Origin: Frondihabitans sp. PhB188
GTDB taxonomy: Bacteria; Actinomycetota; Actinomycetes; Actinomycetales; Microbacteriaceae
Assembly: GCF_003752365.1 (NCBI RefSeq)
Contig: NZ_RJUO01000003.1
Location: 620,001 to 684,000, forward strand
DNA: 64,000 nucleotides
Reading direction: 5' to 3'
Shown: piece after piece, positions 28,092-38,726 of the stretch
How the letters are laid out: the number at the start of each line of letters is the position of its first letter
Numbering within the stretch: position 1 is the first letter of the stretch
The notes under the pieces: generated by a model
What the model was told of the DNA's origin: nothing
The model's input: only the letters and a program-made list of their open reading frames with translations
Database searches by the model: none
Translations under genes and position numbers: made by a program

Positions 28092-28715
28092 CTACTTCTC
28101 GTCGGAGGTCGCAGCCGGGTCGAAGCCGGCGGCCTCAGCCGCCTCCTCGACGTCGATGCCGTCGAACTCCTCGCGAGGGGCGAGGTCGTCGCCGTCCTCG
28201 TTCTCTTCTTCGTCGTCCGACTCGTCCTCGTCGTCCGACTCGTCGTCGTCCTCGTCGTCGAAGTCATCGTCGTCGTCGGGGTCGTCGTCGTCGCCGGAGT
28301 CATCCGACTCGTCGGAGTCGTCGTCGTCGGACTCGTCCTCGTCGGAATCGTCGTCGTCGGAGCCGTCCTCACCTGACTCGTCGGCGTGGGCCGCAGCCTC
28401 CTGCGAGGCCTCGTACTCGGCGAGGCGCTCCACCCACGGCACCCAGTCGGGTGCGAGGAGCGCGTCGCCGGTCGGAATCAGCTCGGTCTCGAGCACGTTC
28501 GGCGCCTCGCCGTCGAGCTCGGCGATGCTGACGGTCCAGAGCCAGCCCGGGTAGCCGGGGAGAGTGTTCTCGAAGCGGACCGTCGAGACGCCCTCGCCCT
28601 CGTCGACGATCTCGAACGGCTCGCCGATCGTGTCGTCGCGCGTGATCTCGAGCAGCGCCGTGCGGGCGAGCGAGTAATAGTCGTCGGCCCGTGCCGAGTC
28701 GAACGCCTCAGGCAT
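28092..28715 (-). CDS. DUF3027 family protein with long acidic region
   Basis: 207 residues. The N-terminal half (DYYSLARTALLEIT, then LPGYPGWLWTVSIAEL, and LLAPDWVPWVERL) is the DUF3027 domain found in actinobacteria next to cold-shock genes. Residues about 115-185 are almost entirely Asp, Glu and Ser, a polyacidic disordered tail that could bind basic proteins or mimic nucleic acid. Its start overlaps the end of the cold-shock gene by 8 bp, so the two are co-expressed. Function unknown. Confidence 0.82.
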   Translation of the reverse strand: MPEAFDSARADDYYSLARTALLEITRDDTIGEPFEIVDEGEGVSTVRFENTLPGYPGWLWTVSIAELDGEAPNVLETELIPTGDALLAPDWVPWVERLAEYEASQEAAAHADESGEDGSDDDDSDEDESDDDDSDESDDSGDDDDPDDDDDFDDEDDDESDDEDESDDEEENEDGDDLAPREEFDGIDVEEAAEAAGFDPAATSDEK

Positions 28716-29085
28716 CGAGCTGGTCCGCGATCTTGCGGAGCACGGCGGCGACCTGCGGGCCGTTCTCGGGGTAGCGGCCCCGGCGGAGTCGGTTGCCGAC
28801 GCCGTCGAGCATCTTCACGAGGTCCTCGACGATGACCGCCATGTCTTCGGCCGAGCGGCGGTTGCGCTCGACGAGGCTCGGGGCCTTCTCGAGCACGTGG
28901 ACCGAGAGCGCCTGCGCGCCCTTCTTGCCGTCGGCGATGCCGTACTCGAGGCGGGCTCCGGCCTTCACCCCGGTCGTGCCTGCGGGCAGGGCCGACGCGT
29001 GGAGGAAGACCTCTTGGCCGTCATCGCCGGAGATGAAGCCGAAGCCTTTCTCGTCGTCGTAGAACTTGACCTTGCCGGTGGGCAT
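28708..29085 (-). CDS. Cold-shock-domain protein with C-terminal extension
   Basis: 125 residues. Residues 1-67 form a cold-shock domain: GKVKFYDDEKGFGFISGDDG contains RNP1, EVFLHASAL RNP2. The C-terminal 55 residues are helical (RRSAEDMAVIVEDLVKMLDGVG) and extend beyond the usual 67-residue CspA. A nucleic-acid chaperone role is likely; the helical tail may mediate binding to the coupled DUF3027 partner (inference). Confidence 0.85.
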   Translation of the reverse strand: MPTGKVKFYDDEKGFGFISGDDGQEVFLHASALPAGTTGVKAGARLEYGIADGKKGAQALSVHVLEKAPSLVERNRRSAEDMAVIVEDLVKMLDGVGNRLRRGRYPENGPQVAAVLRKIADQLDA

Positions 29086-29174
29086 GACTGAACTCCTTGG
29101 TTGCGGGGCGCCCTTGCGGGCGACCTACAGCATACGGGGCCACAGCCAGGGCCGCCCCGACTACGCTGGGGCCT

Positions 29175-29456
29175 GTGGCTACCAAGACTCTCTCCGCCGA
29201 CGCTGCGACCGGCATCCGCCGCGTCGAGCGCGTGCTGTCGTACGCCGCCATCTCGGTGGCCGGCCTGGGCGTCGTCTGCATCGCCATCATCCTGATCGGC
29301 GCCGCCGCCGGCATCGGCAACCGCGACAGCAGCATCTGGCCCACGGTCACCGTGCTCCCCGCCCTCGCGTTCCCCATCGCAGTGCTCCTCCTGATCTCGT
29401 ACGTCATCGTCAGCCTGGTGCGCCGCAGCCGAGAGAACCGAGAGACCTCACGCTGA
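29175..29456 (+). CDS. Small membrane protein, unknown
   Basis: 93 residues from GTG 29175. Two membrane helices (AISVAGLGVVCIAIILIGAA and VLPALAFPIAVLLLISYVIV) separated by a polar loop, ending in a charged SRENRETSR tail. Divergent from the cold-shock gene and 34 bp ahead of the helicase-associated gene. No family recognised. Confidence 0.6.
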   Translation: MATKTLSADAATGIRRVERVLSYAAISVAGLGVVCIAIILIGAAAGIGNRDSSIWPTVTVLPALAFPIAVLLLISYVIVSLVRRSRENRETSR

Positions 29457-29489
29457 TACACGGCCGCCACGGCGAGGCAGAGGCGCCTC

Positions 29490-31355
29490 GTGGCTAGCGC
29501 CCTCGACCTCGCGGGCGAGCTCCGCCGCCTTCCGAAATCCGAGCTCGCCGAGCGCCTGAGCGAGCGACAGGTCTCACGCCCCAACGCGGTGAAAGACGCG
29601 TTCGATCTCGCCGACGTCCTGCTCGACCGCCCGTCGGTGCGCGAGGTCGTCACCCGGCTCGACCGCGTCGCGCTCCTGGTGCTCCGCGCGGCCGCGCATC
29701 CCACTCGGGCGCAGGAACTCCCCGCCACCGCCCACCCCGCCTTCACCACGGCGCCGCCCGACGTCGAGCGCGCCCTCGAGCGGCTCACGCGGCTCTTCCT
29801 CGTGCTCGACCGCGACGGCGTCATCACCACGTACGAGCCCGTCATCGAGGCGCTCGACGACGACCCCGCGCTGTCGCTCCCGGCCCTGGCCGAGACGCTT
29901 CCCCCGGTCGTCCTCGAGGCCGTCGACGACGTCGACCGGTCGGCGCAGGACGCAGCGAGCGCCGAGCGCCTCTTCGCCGTGGTCGTCGAGGTCGCCGAGA
30001 TCGTGCGCGCGGTGTCCGAGAGCCCGGCGCGCCAGCTGGCGCGCGGCGGTCTGGCGCTGCCGGAGACGCGGCGCCTGGCCGAGGCCGCCCGCATCGACGT
30101 CGACGACGTCGCTCCTCTCCTCGACGCCGCGCGCTCCGCCGGCCTGGTCGACGTGGGGCCGGACGGCTGGGCCCCCACCTCCCGCGCCGACGACTGGCTG
30201 CTCGCCGAGTGGGCCGACCGCTGGGCGGCGCTCGTGGCCGCGTGGCTGGGCGCGCTGCCGGGCGAGATCCGCACCGTGCTCGACCAGCGCAGCTCGACGT
30301 CGTGGGGCGAGCCGCTCCGCACGTTCAGCACCTGGTACTTCCCGGCGGGCGGCGCCTGGGTGACCGAGCGGCTCGAGGCCTTCGCGCGCTCGGCGGCGCT
30401 GTTCGGGCTCACCGTCGACTCGCGCCCGACGAGCGCCGCGGTCGCACTCCTCGGCGACGGCCTCGAGGCGGCGACCGACGTCGTGCGCGCGCTCCTGCCC
30501 GAGCCGATCGAGAACGTCTACCTCCAGCACGATCTCACGGTCGTCGCGCCGGGCCCGCTGGCGCCCGCGCTCGACGCGCGGCTCCGCACGATCGCCGACG
30601 TCGAGAGCGCCGGGCTCGCGGCGACGTACCGGATCAGCGAGGCGCGGATCCGGCAGGCGCTCACGGAAGGCGAGTCGGCCGACGGGGTGCGCGAGTTCCT
30701 GCGCTCCCTGTCTTCGACGGGGATGCCGCAGCCGGTCGACTACCTCATCACCGAGACCGCGCAGCGCCACGGCCGGTACCGGGCGCACGACCTCGAGCCG
30801 TCCGAGCTCGACGAGGTGGCCCGGCGCATCGGCGCCGTGAGCCGGCTCCGGAGCGACGACGCCGCCCTGCTCGACACCGTCTCGGTCGACCAGGCGCTGC
30901 ACCCGCTCGGGCTCATCCGTGTCGACGCGCACCGCATGCTGTGCCGGTTCAGCGCCGAGACCGTGTACTGGGCCCTGAGCGACGAGCGGTACCCCGTGCT
31001 GATCGAGGATGCGGCGGGCGATCCCGTCCGGCCCCCGGCTCGACGACGTGGTCGTCGACCTGCGTCGGCTCCGTCGCCGGATCCTCTGGACGGCCTGGTC
31101 GAGCGGGTGACCGCGACCGCCACCGACGACGACACCGAGCGCGCCTGGATCGCCCGGCAGCTCGACGCCGCCGTGAAGAGCCGCATGACCGTCGTCGTGT
31201 CGGTCGCGATGCCCGACGGCACGACCACCGACCTGCAGATCGAGCCGACCGGCGTCGGCGGCGGACGCCTTCGGGGGCGCGACCGCAAGTCGGACATCGA
31301 GCGGACGCTGCCGCTGTCGAGCATCGTCGGCGTCGCCACGCCCGATCACGACTAG
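29490..31355 (+). CDS. Helicase-associated domain protein (partner of XPB helicase)
   Basis: 621 residues from GTG 29490. Actinobacteria usually carry a protein of this length just upstream of the XPB/RAD25-like helicase; the central part (ENVYLQHDLTVVAPGPLAPALDARLRTIADVESAG) matches the helicase XPB-N/helicase_C_3-type domain, preceded by helical winged-helix-like segments. It lacks Walker motifs, so it is not itself an ATPase. Probably regulates or targets the helicase in DNA repair. Two 11-mer copies lie inside (29709 and 30694). Confidence 0.8.
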   Translation: MASALDLAGELRRLPKSELAERLSERQVSRPNAVKDAFDLADVLLDRPSVREVVTRLDRVALLVLRAAAHPTRAQELPATAHPAFTTAPPDVERALERLTRLFLVLDRDGVITTYEPVIEALDDDPALSLPALAETLPPVVLEAVDDVDRSAQDAASAERLFAVVVEVAEIVRAVSESPARQLARGGLALPETRRLAEAARIDVDDVAPLLDAARSAGLVDVGPDGWAPTSRADDWLLAEWADRWAALVAAWLGALPGEIRTVLDQRSSTSWGEPLRTFSTWYFPAGGAWVTERLEAFARSAALFGLTVDSRPTSAAVALLGDGLEAATDVVRALLPEPIENVYLQHDLTVVAPGPLAPALDARLRTIADVESAGLAATYRISEARIRQALTEGESADGVREFLRSLSSTGMPQPVDYLITETAQRHGRYRAHDLEPSELDEVARRIGAVSRLRSDDAALLDTVSVDQALHPLGLIRVDAHRMLCRFSAETVYWALSDERYPVLIEDAAGDPVRPPARRRGRRPASAPSPDPLDGLVERVTATATDDDTERAWIARQLDAAVKSRMTVVVSVAMPDGTTTDLQIEPTGVGGGRLRGRDRKSDIERTLPLSSIVGVATPDHD

Positions 31356-31457
31356 CGGGAGGCCCGGGGCGAGCCCGAGCGGGCCGCAGAGACGCCCACC
31401 GCGAACACGTACCCCCACCCGGCTCGCGCGGAGCAGCCCTGCATAGACTGATTCTTT

Positions 31458-33092
31458 GTGACAGGCCCCCTCATCGTCCAGAGCGACCGCACCGTGCTCC
31501 TCGAAGTCGCGCACCCCGATGCCGAGGACGCCCGGCACGACCTCTCCGTCTTCGCCGAGCTCGAGCGCGCCCCCGAGCACGTGCACACGTACCGGATCAC
31601 GCGCCTCGGCCTGTGGAACGCCCGGGCCGCCGGCCACTCGTCCGACGACATGCTCGAGACGCTCAACCGGTACTCGAAGTTCCCGGTGCCGCAGAGCGTC
31701 ACGGTCGACATCTCCGAGACGGTGGGTCGCTACGGCCGCATCGTGATCGAGCGCGACGGCGACCAGCTGCTCCTGCGCGGCACCGACAAGGCCGTGCTCA
31801 ACGAGGTCACCCGCTCCAAGAAGATCGGCGAGCTGCTCGGCGTCAAGCGGGCCGACGACCTGTGGGAGCTCCTGCCCTGGGCACGCGGCGAGGTCAAGCA
31901 GCAGCTCATCAAGCTCGGCTGGCCGGCCGAAGACCACGCGGGCTACACCCCGGGCACCCCGCACGCGATCGACCTCGACACCGCCGACTGGAACCTCCGC
32001 GACTACCAGCAGAAGGCCGTCGACAACTTCTTCGAGGGCGGCTCGGGCGTCGTCGTGCTCCCCTGCGGCGCCGGCAAGACCCTCGTCGGCGCGGGTGCCA
32101 TGGCGCAGGCCAAGACGAACACGCTGATCCTGGTGACGAACACCGTCAGCGCCCGGCAGTGGCGCGACGAGCTGCTCAAGCGCACGACGCTCACCGAAGA
32201 CGAGATCGGCGAGTACTCCGGCGCCGTGAAAGAGATCAAGCCGGTCACCATCGCGACCTACCAGATCCTCACCGCGCGACGGGCCGGCAAGTACACCCAC
32301 CTCTCCCTCCTCGACGCCAACGACTGGGGCCTCGTCGTCTACGACGAGGTGCACCTGCTGCCCGCGCCCGTGTTCAAGCTGACCGCCGAGCTCCAGGCCC
32401 GTCGTCGCCTCGGCCTCACCGCGACGCTCGTGCGCGAGGACGGCCGCGAGGGCGACGTGTTCAGCCTCATCGGACCGAAGCGCTTCGACGCCCCGTGGAA
32501 GGAGATCGAGGCCCAGGGCTACATCTCCCCCGCCAGCTGCTACGAGGTGCGCGTCGACCTGCCGCAGGAGGCCCGGCTCGAGTACGCGGCCTCGGCCGAC
32601 GACGAGCGCTACCGCCTCGCGGCGACGGCGCCGATCAAGCTCGACGTCGTCAAGGAGCTCGTGAAGCGGCACGAGGGCGAGCAGATCCTCGTGATCGGCC
32701 AGTACCTCGACCAGATCGACGAGCTGGCCGAGACCCTCGACGCCCCGAAGCTCACCGGCGCGACCCCGGTCGACGAGCGTCAGCGGCTCTTCCAGGCGTT
32801 CCGCGACGGCGAGGTGAAGGTGCTCGTCGTGTCGAAGGTCGCCAACTTCTCGGTCGACCTCCCCGAGGCGACGGTCGCGATCCAGGTCTCCGGCTCGTAC
32901 GGCTCCCGCCAAGAAGAGGCGCAGCGCCTCGGCCGTCTGCTCCGACCCAAGAAGTCGGGCATCCCCGCCAGCTTCTACACGCTCGTGAGCCGCGACACCG
33001 TCGACCAGGACTTCGCCCAGAACCGTCAGCGCTTCCTCGCCGAGCAGGGCTACAGCTACACGATCCTCGACAGCCCCCTGCTCGCCGCCTGA
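31458..33092 (+). CDS. XPB/RAD25-family DNA repair helicase
   Basis: 544 residues from GTG 31458. SF2 helicase: an N-terminal damage-recognition-like domain, LRDYQQKAVDNFF (Q-like motif), Walker A LPCGAGKTLVGA near residue 205, DEVH Walker B, LTATLVRED containing the XPB-specific RED motif, and motifs V-VI (VSKVANFSVDLPEA, QRLGRLLRPK). It unwinds DNA 3' to 5' and acts in repair. It follows the helicase-associated gene by 102 bp on the same strand. Confidence 0.92.
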   Translation: MTGPLIVQSDRTVLLEVAHPDAEDARHDLSVFAELERAPEHVHTYRITRLGLWNARAAGHSSDDMLETLNRYSKFPVPQSVTVDISETVGRYGRIVIERDGDQLLLRGTDKAVLNEVTRSKKIGELLGVKRADDLWELLPWARGEVKQQLIKLGWPAEDHAGYTPGTPHAIDLDTADWNLRDYQQKAVDNFFEGGSGVVVLPCGAGKTLVGAGAMAQAKTNTLILVTNTVSARQWRDELLKRTTLTEDEIGEYSGAVKEIKPVTIATYQILTARRAGKYTHLSLLDANDWGLVVYDEVHLLPAPVFKLTAELQARRRLGLTATLVREDGREGDVFSLIGPKRFDAPWKEIEAQGYISPASCYEVRVDLPQEARLEYAASADDERYRLAATAPIKLDVVKELVKRHEGEQILVIGQYLDQIDELAETLDAPKLTGATPVDERQRLFQAFRDGEVKVLVVSKVANFSVDLPEATVAIQVSGSYGSRQEEAQRLGRLLRPKKSGIPASFYTLVSRDTVDQDFAQNRQRFLAEQGYSYTILDSPLLAA

Positions 33093-33234
33093 GCCCGAGC
33101 CGTCCAGCCCGGCTCCGACACGGCGGGCGCAGGAACTGCGACACCCGTCGCCCTGACCAGCCGCCAGCGCGCTACCACCCCCCGCCCCACCCCCTCCCAG
33201 CAAACGCTTAGGCGCCGCGCAGATACTAAGAGGC
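33093..33234. other. Intergenic region with one 11-mer copy
   Basis: 142 bp between helicase and response-regulator genes. Contains GCGCAGGAACT at 33127-33137, preceded by CGG as in the other intergenic copies. The rest should hold the promoter of the two-component operon; boxes are not clear. Confidence 0.6.
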
Positions 33235-33927
33235 ATGAGCGACGGCCCCAAGATCCTTATCGTTGACGACGAGCCCAACATCCGCGACCTGCTGACCACG
33301 AGCCTGCGCTTCGCTGGCTTCGCGGTCCGTGCCGTCGGCAACGGAGCTCAGGCGATCTCGGCCGTTCTCGAAGAAGAGCCCGACCTGATCATCCTCGACG
33401 TCATGCTCCCCGACATGAACGGCTTCGGCGTCACGAAGCGCCTCCGCTCGTCGGGCTACACGTCGCCGATCCTGTTCCTCACCGCCAAGGACGACACCGA
33501 GGACAAGATCACCGGCCTCACCGTCGGCGGCGACGACTACGTCACCAAGCCGTTCAGTCTCGACGAGATCGTCGCGCGCATCAAGGCGATCCTGCGCCGC
33601 ACCATGAACGAGGACGAAGACGCGATTATCCGCGCCGGCGAGCTCACGATGGACCAGGACACCCACGAGGTCACCATCGGCGACACGGCCATCGAGCTCA
33701 GCCCCACCGAATTCAAGCTGCTGCGCTACCTCATGCTCAATCCCAACCGCGTGCTGTCGAAGGCGCAGATCCTCGACCACGTGTGGGAGTACGATTTCAA
33801 CGGCGACGCCGGCATCGTCGAGAGCTACATCTCGTACCTGCGCCGCAAGCTCGACCAGTTCTCGGCCGAGCCGATCATCCAGACGAAGCGCGGCTTCGGC
33901 TACATGCTGAAGGCCGCCAAGGCCTGA
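33235..33927 (+). CDS. OmpR/PhoB-family response regulator
   Basis: 230 residues. Receiver domain with DDEPN (acidic pocket near residues 11-13), phosphoacceptor aspartate in IILDVMLP (about residue 55), T in FLTAKDD and the conserved K in DDYVTKPF; then a winged-helix effector domain (ELSPTEFKLLRYLMLN, GYML at the end). Directly upstream of its sensor kinase. The pair resembles TcrXY/TrcRS-like systems of actinobacteria, but the signal is unknown. Confidence 0.9.
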   Translation: MSDGPKILIVDDEPNIRDLLTTSLRFAGFAVRAVGNGAQAISAVLEEEPDLIILDVMLPDMNGFGVTKRLRSSGYTSPILFLTAKDDTEDKITGLTVGGDDYVTKPFSLDEIVARIKAILRRTMNEDEDAIIRAGELTMDQDTHEVTIGDTAIELSPTEFKLLRYLMLNPNRVLSKAQILDHVWEYDFNGDAGIVESYISYLRRKLDQFSAEPIIQTKRGFGYMLKAAKA

Positions 33928-33975
33928 CGCGTGCTGAGCCGAAATCCCAGGCTCATCGCCTAATCTCGTCCGTCT

Positions 33976-35673
33976 ATGCACTCACGCCTGTCGCAGTGGT
34001 GGAGCGAGATCTCCATCCGCACGAAGATCACCGGGATCACGGTCTGTTTGGTGACCCTCGGGTTGCTCGTCGCGGGTCTCGGCACGATGACCGTGCTGAG
34101 CACCTATCTCTACGGGCAGGTGGATCGCGACCTGAAGGCGGGAGTCGTCGGCACGCAGAAGTGGACGCCCGGCGGGGATCAGTACTGCAGCGCCGAGTTC
34201 GGCAGCTACAAGACGACCTACTACGCACTGGTCGCGAACGACGGCTCGTTGATCTGCGACAACGCGAAAGATCTGTCGCCGGAGGGCTCCACGCCCTACC
34301 TCCCGTCGTTCACCGAAGCGGTCGCGAAGAACCACTCGACGCCGTTCACCGGCTACAACAAGTCGGGCACGCAGGAGTGGCGGCTCTTCGCGGCCGCTGA
34401 GGCGACGGCGACGAACGAGAGCACCGGCGCCAGCATCCCGGTCACGATCATCACCGGCCAGAACCTCGCGACGACCAACTCGACCATCTCGCGGTTCACC
34501 TACATCTTCCTGGGCTTCGGCCTGTCGGTCGTCGTGCTCGGCGCCGCGATCACGCGGCTCCTGGTGACGTCGACCTTCGCGCCGCTGCGCGACGTCGAAG
34601 ACACGGCGGCGCGCTTCGCCGACGGCGACTTCAGCCAGCGCCTCGACACCACCTCGCCCCACACCGAGGTCGGCCGTCTCAACCGCTCGCTCAACACGAT
34701 GCTCGCGCGAATCGACCGCTCGTTCGACGACCGCGCGAAGACCATCGACCAGATGCGGCGCTTCGTCGGCGATGCCAGCCACGAGCTGCGCACCCCCCTC
34801 GTCTCGCTCCGCGGCTACGCCGAGCTCTACCGCATGGGCGCGCTGACGAAGCCCGAAGACGTGGCCCAGGCGATGGACCGCATCGAGAAGGAGGCCATCC
34901 GCATGGGCGGCCTCGTGCAAGACCTCCTGCAGCTCGCACGCCTCGACGAGTCGAAGCCGCTCGAGCTCGGCCCCGTCGACCTGGTCACGATCGCCCGCGA
35001 CTCCGCTCTCGACACCATGGCGTCGAACACCGACCGCGAGATCCGCGTCATCGTGCGCGAGCCCGTGATGCCGGGCGGCGGAGCCATCGGCGAGGAGTAC
35101 GTGTTCGGGTCCGACGCGTCCTTCCCGGCGTCGCCTCCCGGCGCGACCGGCCCCATCGCCTTCGCCGGCGCCACTCTCGCGCGCCTCCGCAGCCGCAGAG
35201 CCCGCGCCACCGAGGCGGGCGCCGAGACAGCTCCCGAGCCCGGCCGTCCGGGGCTCAGAGGTCCCCGCCTCAGCCTCGAGCGCCGCCCCGTCGTGAACCC
35301 CGTCGTGCTCGGTGAGGAGAACAAGATCCGCCAGGTCGTCACCAACCTCATGGGCAACGCGATGCGGTTCACCGATCACGATGCGCCCATCGAGCTGGCC
35401 GTGCAGGCCGACCCCGGCCGAGGCATGGCGACGATCGACGTCATCGACCACGGCGAGGGGATCCCCCCGCAGATCCGCGAGAAGATCTTCCAGCGCTTCT
35501 GGCGCGCCGACTCGTCGCGCACCCGCGACACGGGCGGCTCGGGCCTCGGCCTGGCCATCGTCTCGGGAATCGTCGCCGCGCACCACGGCGAGGTGGACGT
35601 GTTCGACACCCCCGGCGGCGGCGCCACCTTCCGCGTCTCGCTGCCCCTGCTCCCCGCCGCCCCCGCCGCGTAG
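33976..35673 (+). CDS. Sensor histidine kinase with insertion in the ATPase domain
   Basis: 565 residues. TM1 about 22-47, extracytoplasmic domain about 48-175 with two cysteines (QYCSAEF, LICDNAK), TM2 about 178-200, HAMP, then the H-box DASHELRTPL with the phosphorylated histidine near residue 271. The ATPase domain has N-box NLMGNAMRFTDH, G1 DHGEGIP and G2 GSGLGLAIVSG. Between the dimerisation domain and the N-box there is an extra low-complexity stretch of about 80 residues (roughly 365-440, Ala/Arg/Pro/Gly-rich). It phosphorylates the response regulator encoded 48 bp upstream. Confidence 0.88.
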   Translation: MHSRLSQWWSEISIRTKITGITVCLVTLGLLVAGLGTMTVLSTYLYGQVDRDLKAGVVGTQKWTPGGDQYCSAEFGSYKTTYYALVANDGSLICDNAKDLSPEGSTPYLPSFTEAVAKNHSTPFTGYNKSGTQEWRLFAAAEATATNESTGASIPVTIITGQNLATTNSTISRFTYIFLGFGLSVVVLGAAITRLLVTSTFAPLRDVEDTAARFADGDFSQRLDTTSPHTEVGRLNRSLNTMLARIDRSFDDRAKTIDQMRRFVGDASHELRTPLVSLRGYAELYRMGALTKPEDVAQAMDRIEKEAIRMGGLVQDLLQLARLDESKPLELGPVDLVTIARDSALDTMASNTDREIRVIVREPVMPGGGAIGEEYVFGSDASFPASPPGATGPIAFAGATLARLRSRRARATEAGAETAPEPGRPGLRGPRLSLERRPVVNPVVLGEENKIRQVVTNLMGNAMRFTDHDAPIELAVQADPGRGMATIDVIDHGEGIPPQIREKIFQRFWRADSSRTRDTGGSGLGLAIVSGIVAAHHGEVDVFDTPGGGATFRVSLPLLPAAPAA

Positions 35674-35835
35674 CCGCGCGCGCGGTCCTCTGCGAAGGAC
35701 GCTGTGCTCGTAGGACAGGATCGGCCCCCGCGTCTGTACGCCCCACAAGGAGAACGGCTAGTTCCTGCGCCCGCCACAAGGACGTCTACCCCGCGAATCC
35801 TTGCCTGGGCGACGACGCCGACCCGCGCCAACGAC

Positions 35836-35868
35836 AAAGGCCGGCTCCCCCGAGGGGAAACCGGCCTT
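35836..35868. terminator. Terminator hairpin after groL
   Basis: AAGGCCGG pairs with CCGGCCTT around a loop that itself contains CCCC/GGGG. It lies 15 bp beyond the groL stop on the minus strand and also downstream of the histidine kinase gene, so it may act in both directions. Confidence 0.75.
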
Positions 35869-35882
35869 CGACGCAGTCGGAC

Positions 35883-37599
<1,717 letters not shown>

Positions 37600-37605
37600 T
37601 TGATT

Positions 37606-37632
37606 CTGGCACTCTCACCTATCGAGTGCAAG
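37606..37632. promoter_or_regulatory. CIRCE operator 2 (HrcA site, imperfect)
   Basis: TCTGGCACTC then 9 nt then GAGTGCAAG; the central GCACTC/GAGTGC is intact and the outer bases are imperfect. Only 6 bp from the first CIRCE. Confidence 0.8.
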
Positions 37633-37663
37633 CGAATCCGCGCGCGTCGACAGCAAGCGAAAA

Positions 37664-37691
37664 GGCGCCGCTCCCGGTGGGGAGCGACGCC
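37664..37691 (-). terminator. Intrinsic terminator of cspA
   Basis: On the minus strand GGCGTCGCTCCC pairs with GGGAGCGGCGCC (one mismatch) and is followed by TTTT. It begins 20 bp after the csp stop. Confidence 0.8.
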
Positions 37692-37710
37692 GTCTCGAGG
37701 GTTCCGCGGG

Positions 37711-37914
37711 TCAGGCGAGGCGCACTGCCTCCGCCTGGGGACCCTTGTTGCCGGTGCCGACCTCGAACACGACGGCCTGACCCTCTTCGAGAACCTTGTA
37801 TCCGCTCATGTCGATGGCCGAGTAGTGGACGAAGACATCCTGTCCGTCCCCCTCGACGGTGATGAACCCGTAGCCCTTCTCGGCGTTAAACCACTTGACG
37901 GTTCCGTTGGCCAT
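37711..37914 (-). CDS. cspA: Cold shock protein, CspA family
   Basis: 67 residues from ATG 37914, standard length. [31 protein letters not shown] holds both RNP motifs; ends [14 protein letters not shown] chaperone. A long A+T-richer untranslated leader (about 37915-38090) precedes it, as usual for cold-regulated csp genes. The open frame extends upstream but only through this leader. Confidence 0.94.
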   Translation of the reverse strand: MANGTVKWFNAEKGYGFITVEGDGQDVFVHYSAIDMSGYKVLEEGQAVVFEVGTGNKGPQAEAVRLA

Positions 37915-38101
37915 TTTCGTACTCCCTAGCTGTCTGGCAGACGGCACGAGCCCAGGCGCGGGGTGCCGATTGGTTCCAGATAGTAATGAAAGACGAGAGC
38001 CGTTCACGTACCCCGACGAGGGTTGTTTACACGGACGTAACCACACCCGTCATTTCGCGTCATACAAGCGGCGCAATCCAGGGGTAAGCCCGGTGCTGAC
38101 G

Positions 38102-38683
38102 CTACGACGAGGCGGTGAAGTCCGCTCCCAGCACGACCGTGATGGTCGCACCCGGGAAGGCCGTCGATGCCTGCACGGTGTCGATGCCGAGGCTCTTCGC
38201 GACGCCGAGGGCGATCGACTCGTTGTCGGCCGCGGAGTCGTCGTAGTACACGACCGAGGTCGACACCTGCGACGACGCGTTGCCCTCGTTGCCGACCGTC
38301 CAGCCGGCGTTCCTCAGCGTCGTGCCGGCGCCCGAGGCGAGCCCCGGGGTGGTGGTCGCGTTGAGGATCGTGATCGTGGTCTTCGCGGGGTCGACCTTCG
38401 ACGGGTCGGTCAGCGCCGAGGCCGTCGGGCTGGGAGTCGACGTCGCGGTCGCCGTGGCCGTCGCCGTGGCCGACGAGGCGCTCGACGATCCGCTGGTGAA
38501 CTGGAAGCTGCCGTTGAAGGCGGTCAGCGTGATGATGCCGGCGCCGACCAGGATCCCGGTGGCGAGGGCCGCCCAGGCGAAGACGATGAGGCCGGTGTGG
38601 CGCTTCGCACCGGTGCGGTGGGCGCCGACGCGCAGCAGGGAGTCGGGCACGCCGTCGAAGCGGTCGGTCGGGAACTTGGCCAT
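38102..38683 (-). CDS. LytR C-terminal domain protein (membrane-anchored)
   Basis: 193 residues from ATG 38683. One membrane helix (HTGLIVFAWAALATGILVGAGIITL, about 28-52), a Ser/Ala/Thr-rich linker (ATATATATSTPSPTAS), then a LytR_C domain from about 95 (TTITILNATTTPGLASGAGTTLRNAGWTVG ... YYDDSAADNESIALGVAKSLGID). This domain occurs in actinobacterial envelope proteins related to wall-polymer attachment, usually without the LytR-CpsA-Psr catalytic domain, as here. A DUF3263 gene lies 43 bp upstream on the same strand. Confidence 0.82.
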   Translation of the reverse strand: MAKFPTDRFDGVPDSLLRVGAHRTGAKRHTGLIVFAWAALATGILVGAGIITLTAFNGSFQFTSGSSSASSATATATATATSTPSPTASALTDPSKVDPAKTTITILNATTTPGLASGAGTTLRNAGWTVGNEGNASSQVSTSVVYYDDSAADNESIALGVAKSLGIDTVQASTAFPGATITVVLGADFTASS

Positions 38684-38726
38684 GCGTGTCAGGTCTTTTC
38701 GTGGTTCGGGCAGGTGCCGTTCGAAG

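Noticed and set aside
28190-28380. Repeated GTCGTC/GTCGGA DNA that resembles a minisatellite or array
   Set aside because: It encodes the polyacidic tail of the DUF3027 protein; there are no regular spacers, so it is not CRISPR or a satellite.
30209-33211. 1000-residue plus-strand frame overlapping the helicase module
   Set aside because: Arg/Pro/Ala-rich shadow in another frame of the same genes; no domain or conserved motif.
29574-33341. 1255-residue minus-strand open frame opposite the helicase genes
   Set aside because: Arg/Gly/Val-rich shadow of the strongly biased codons of the helicase-associated and XPB genes; no domain, and the plus strand holds clear families.
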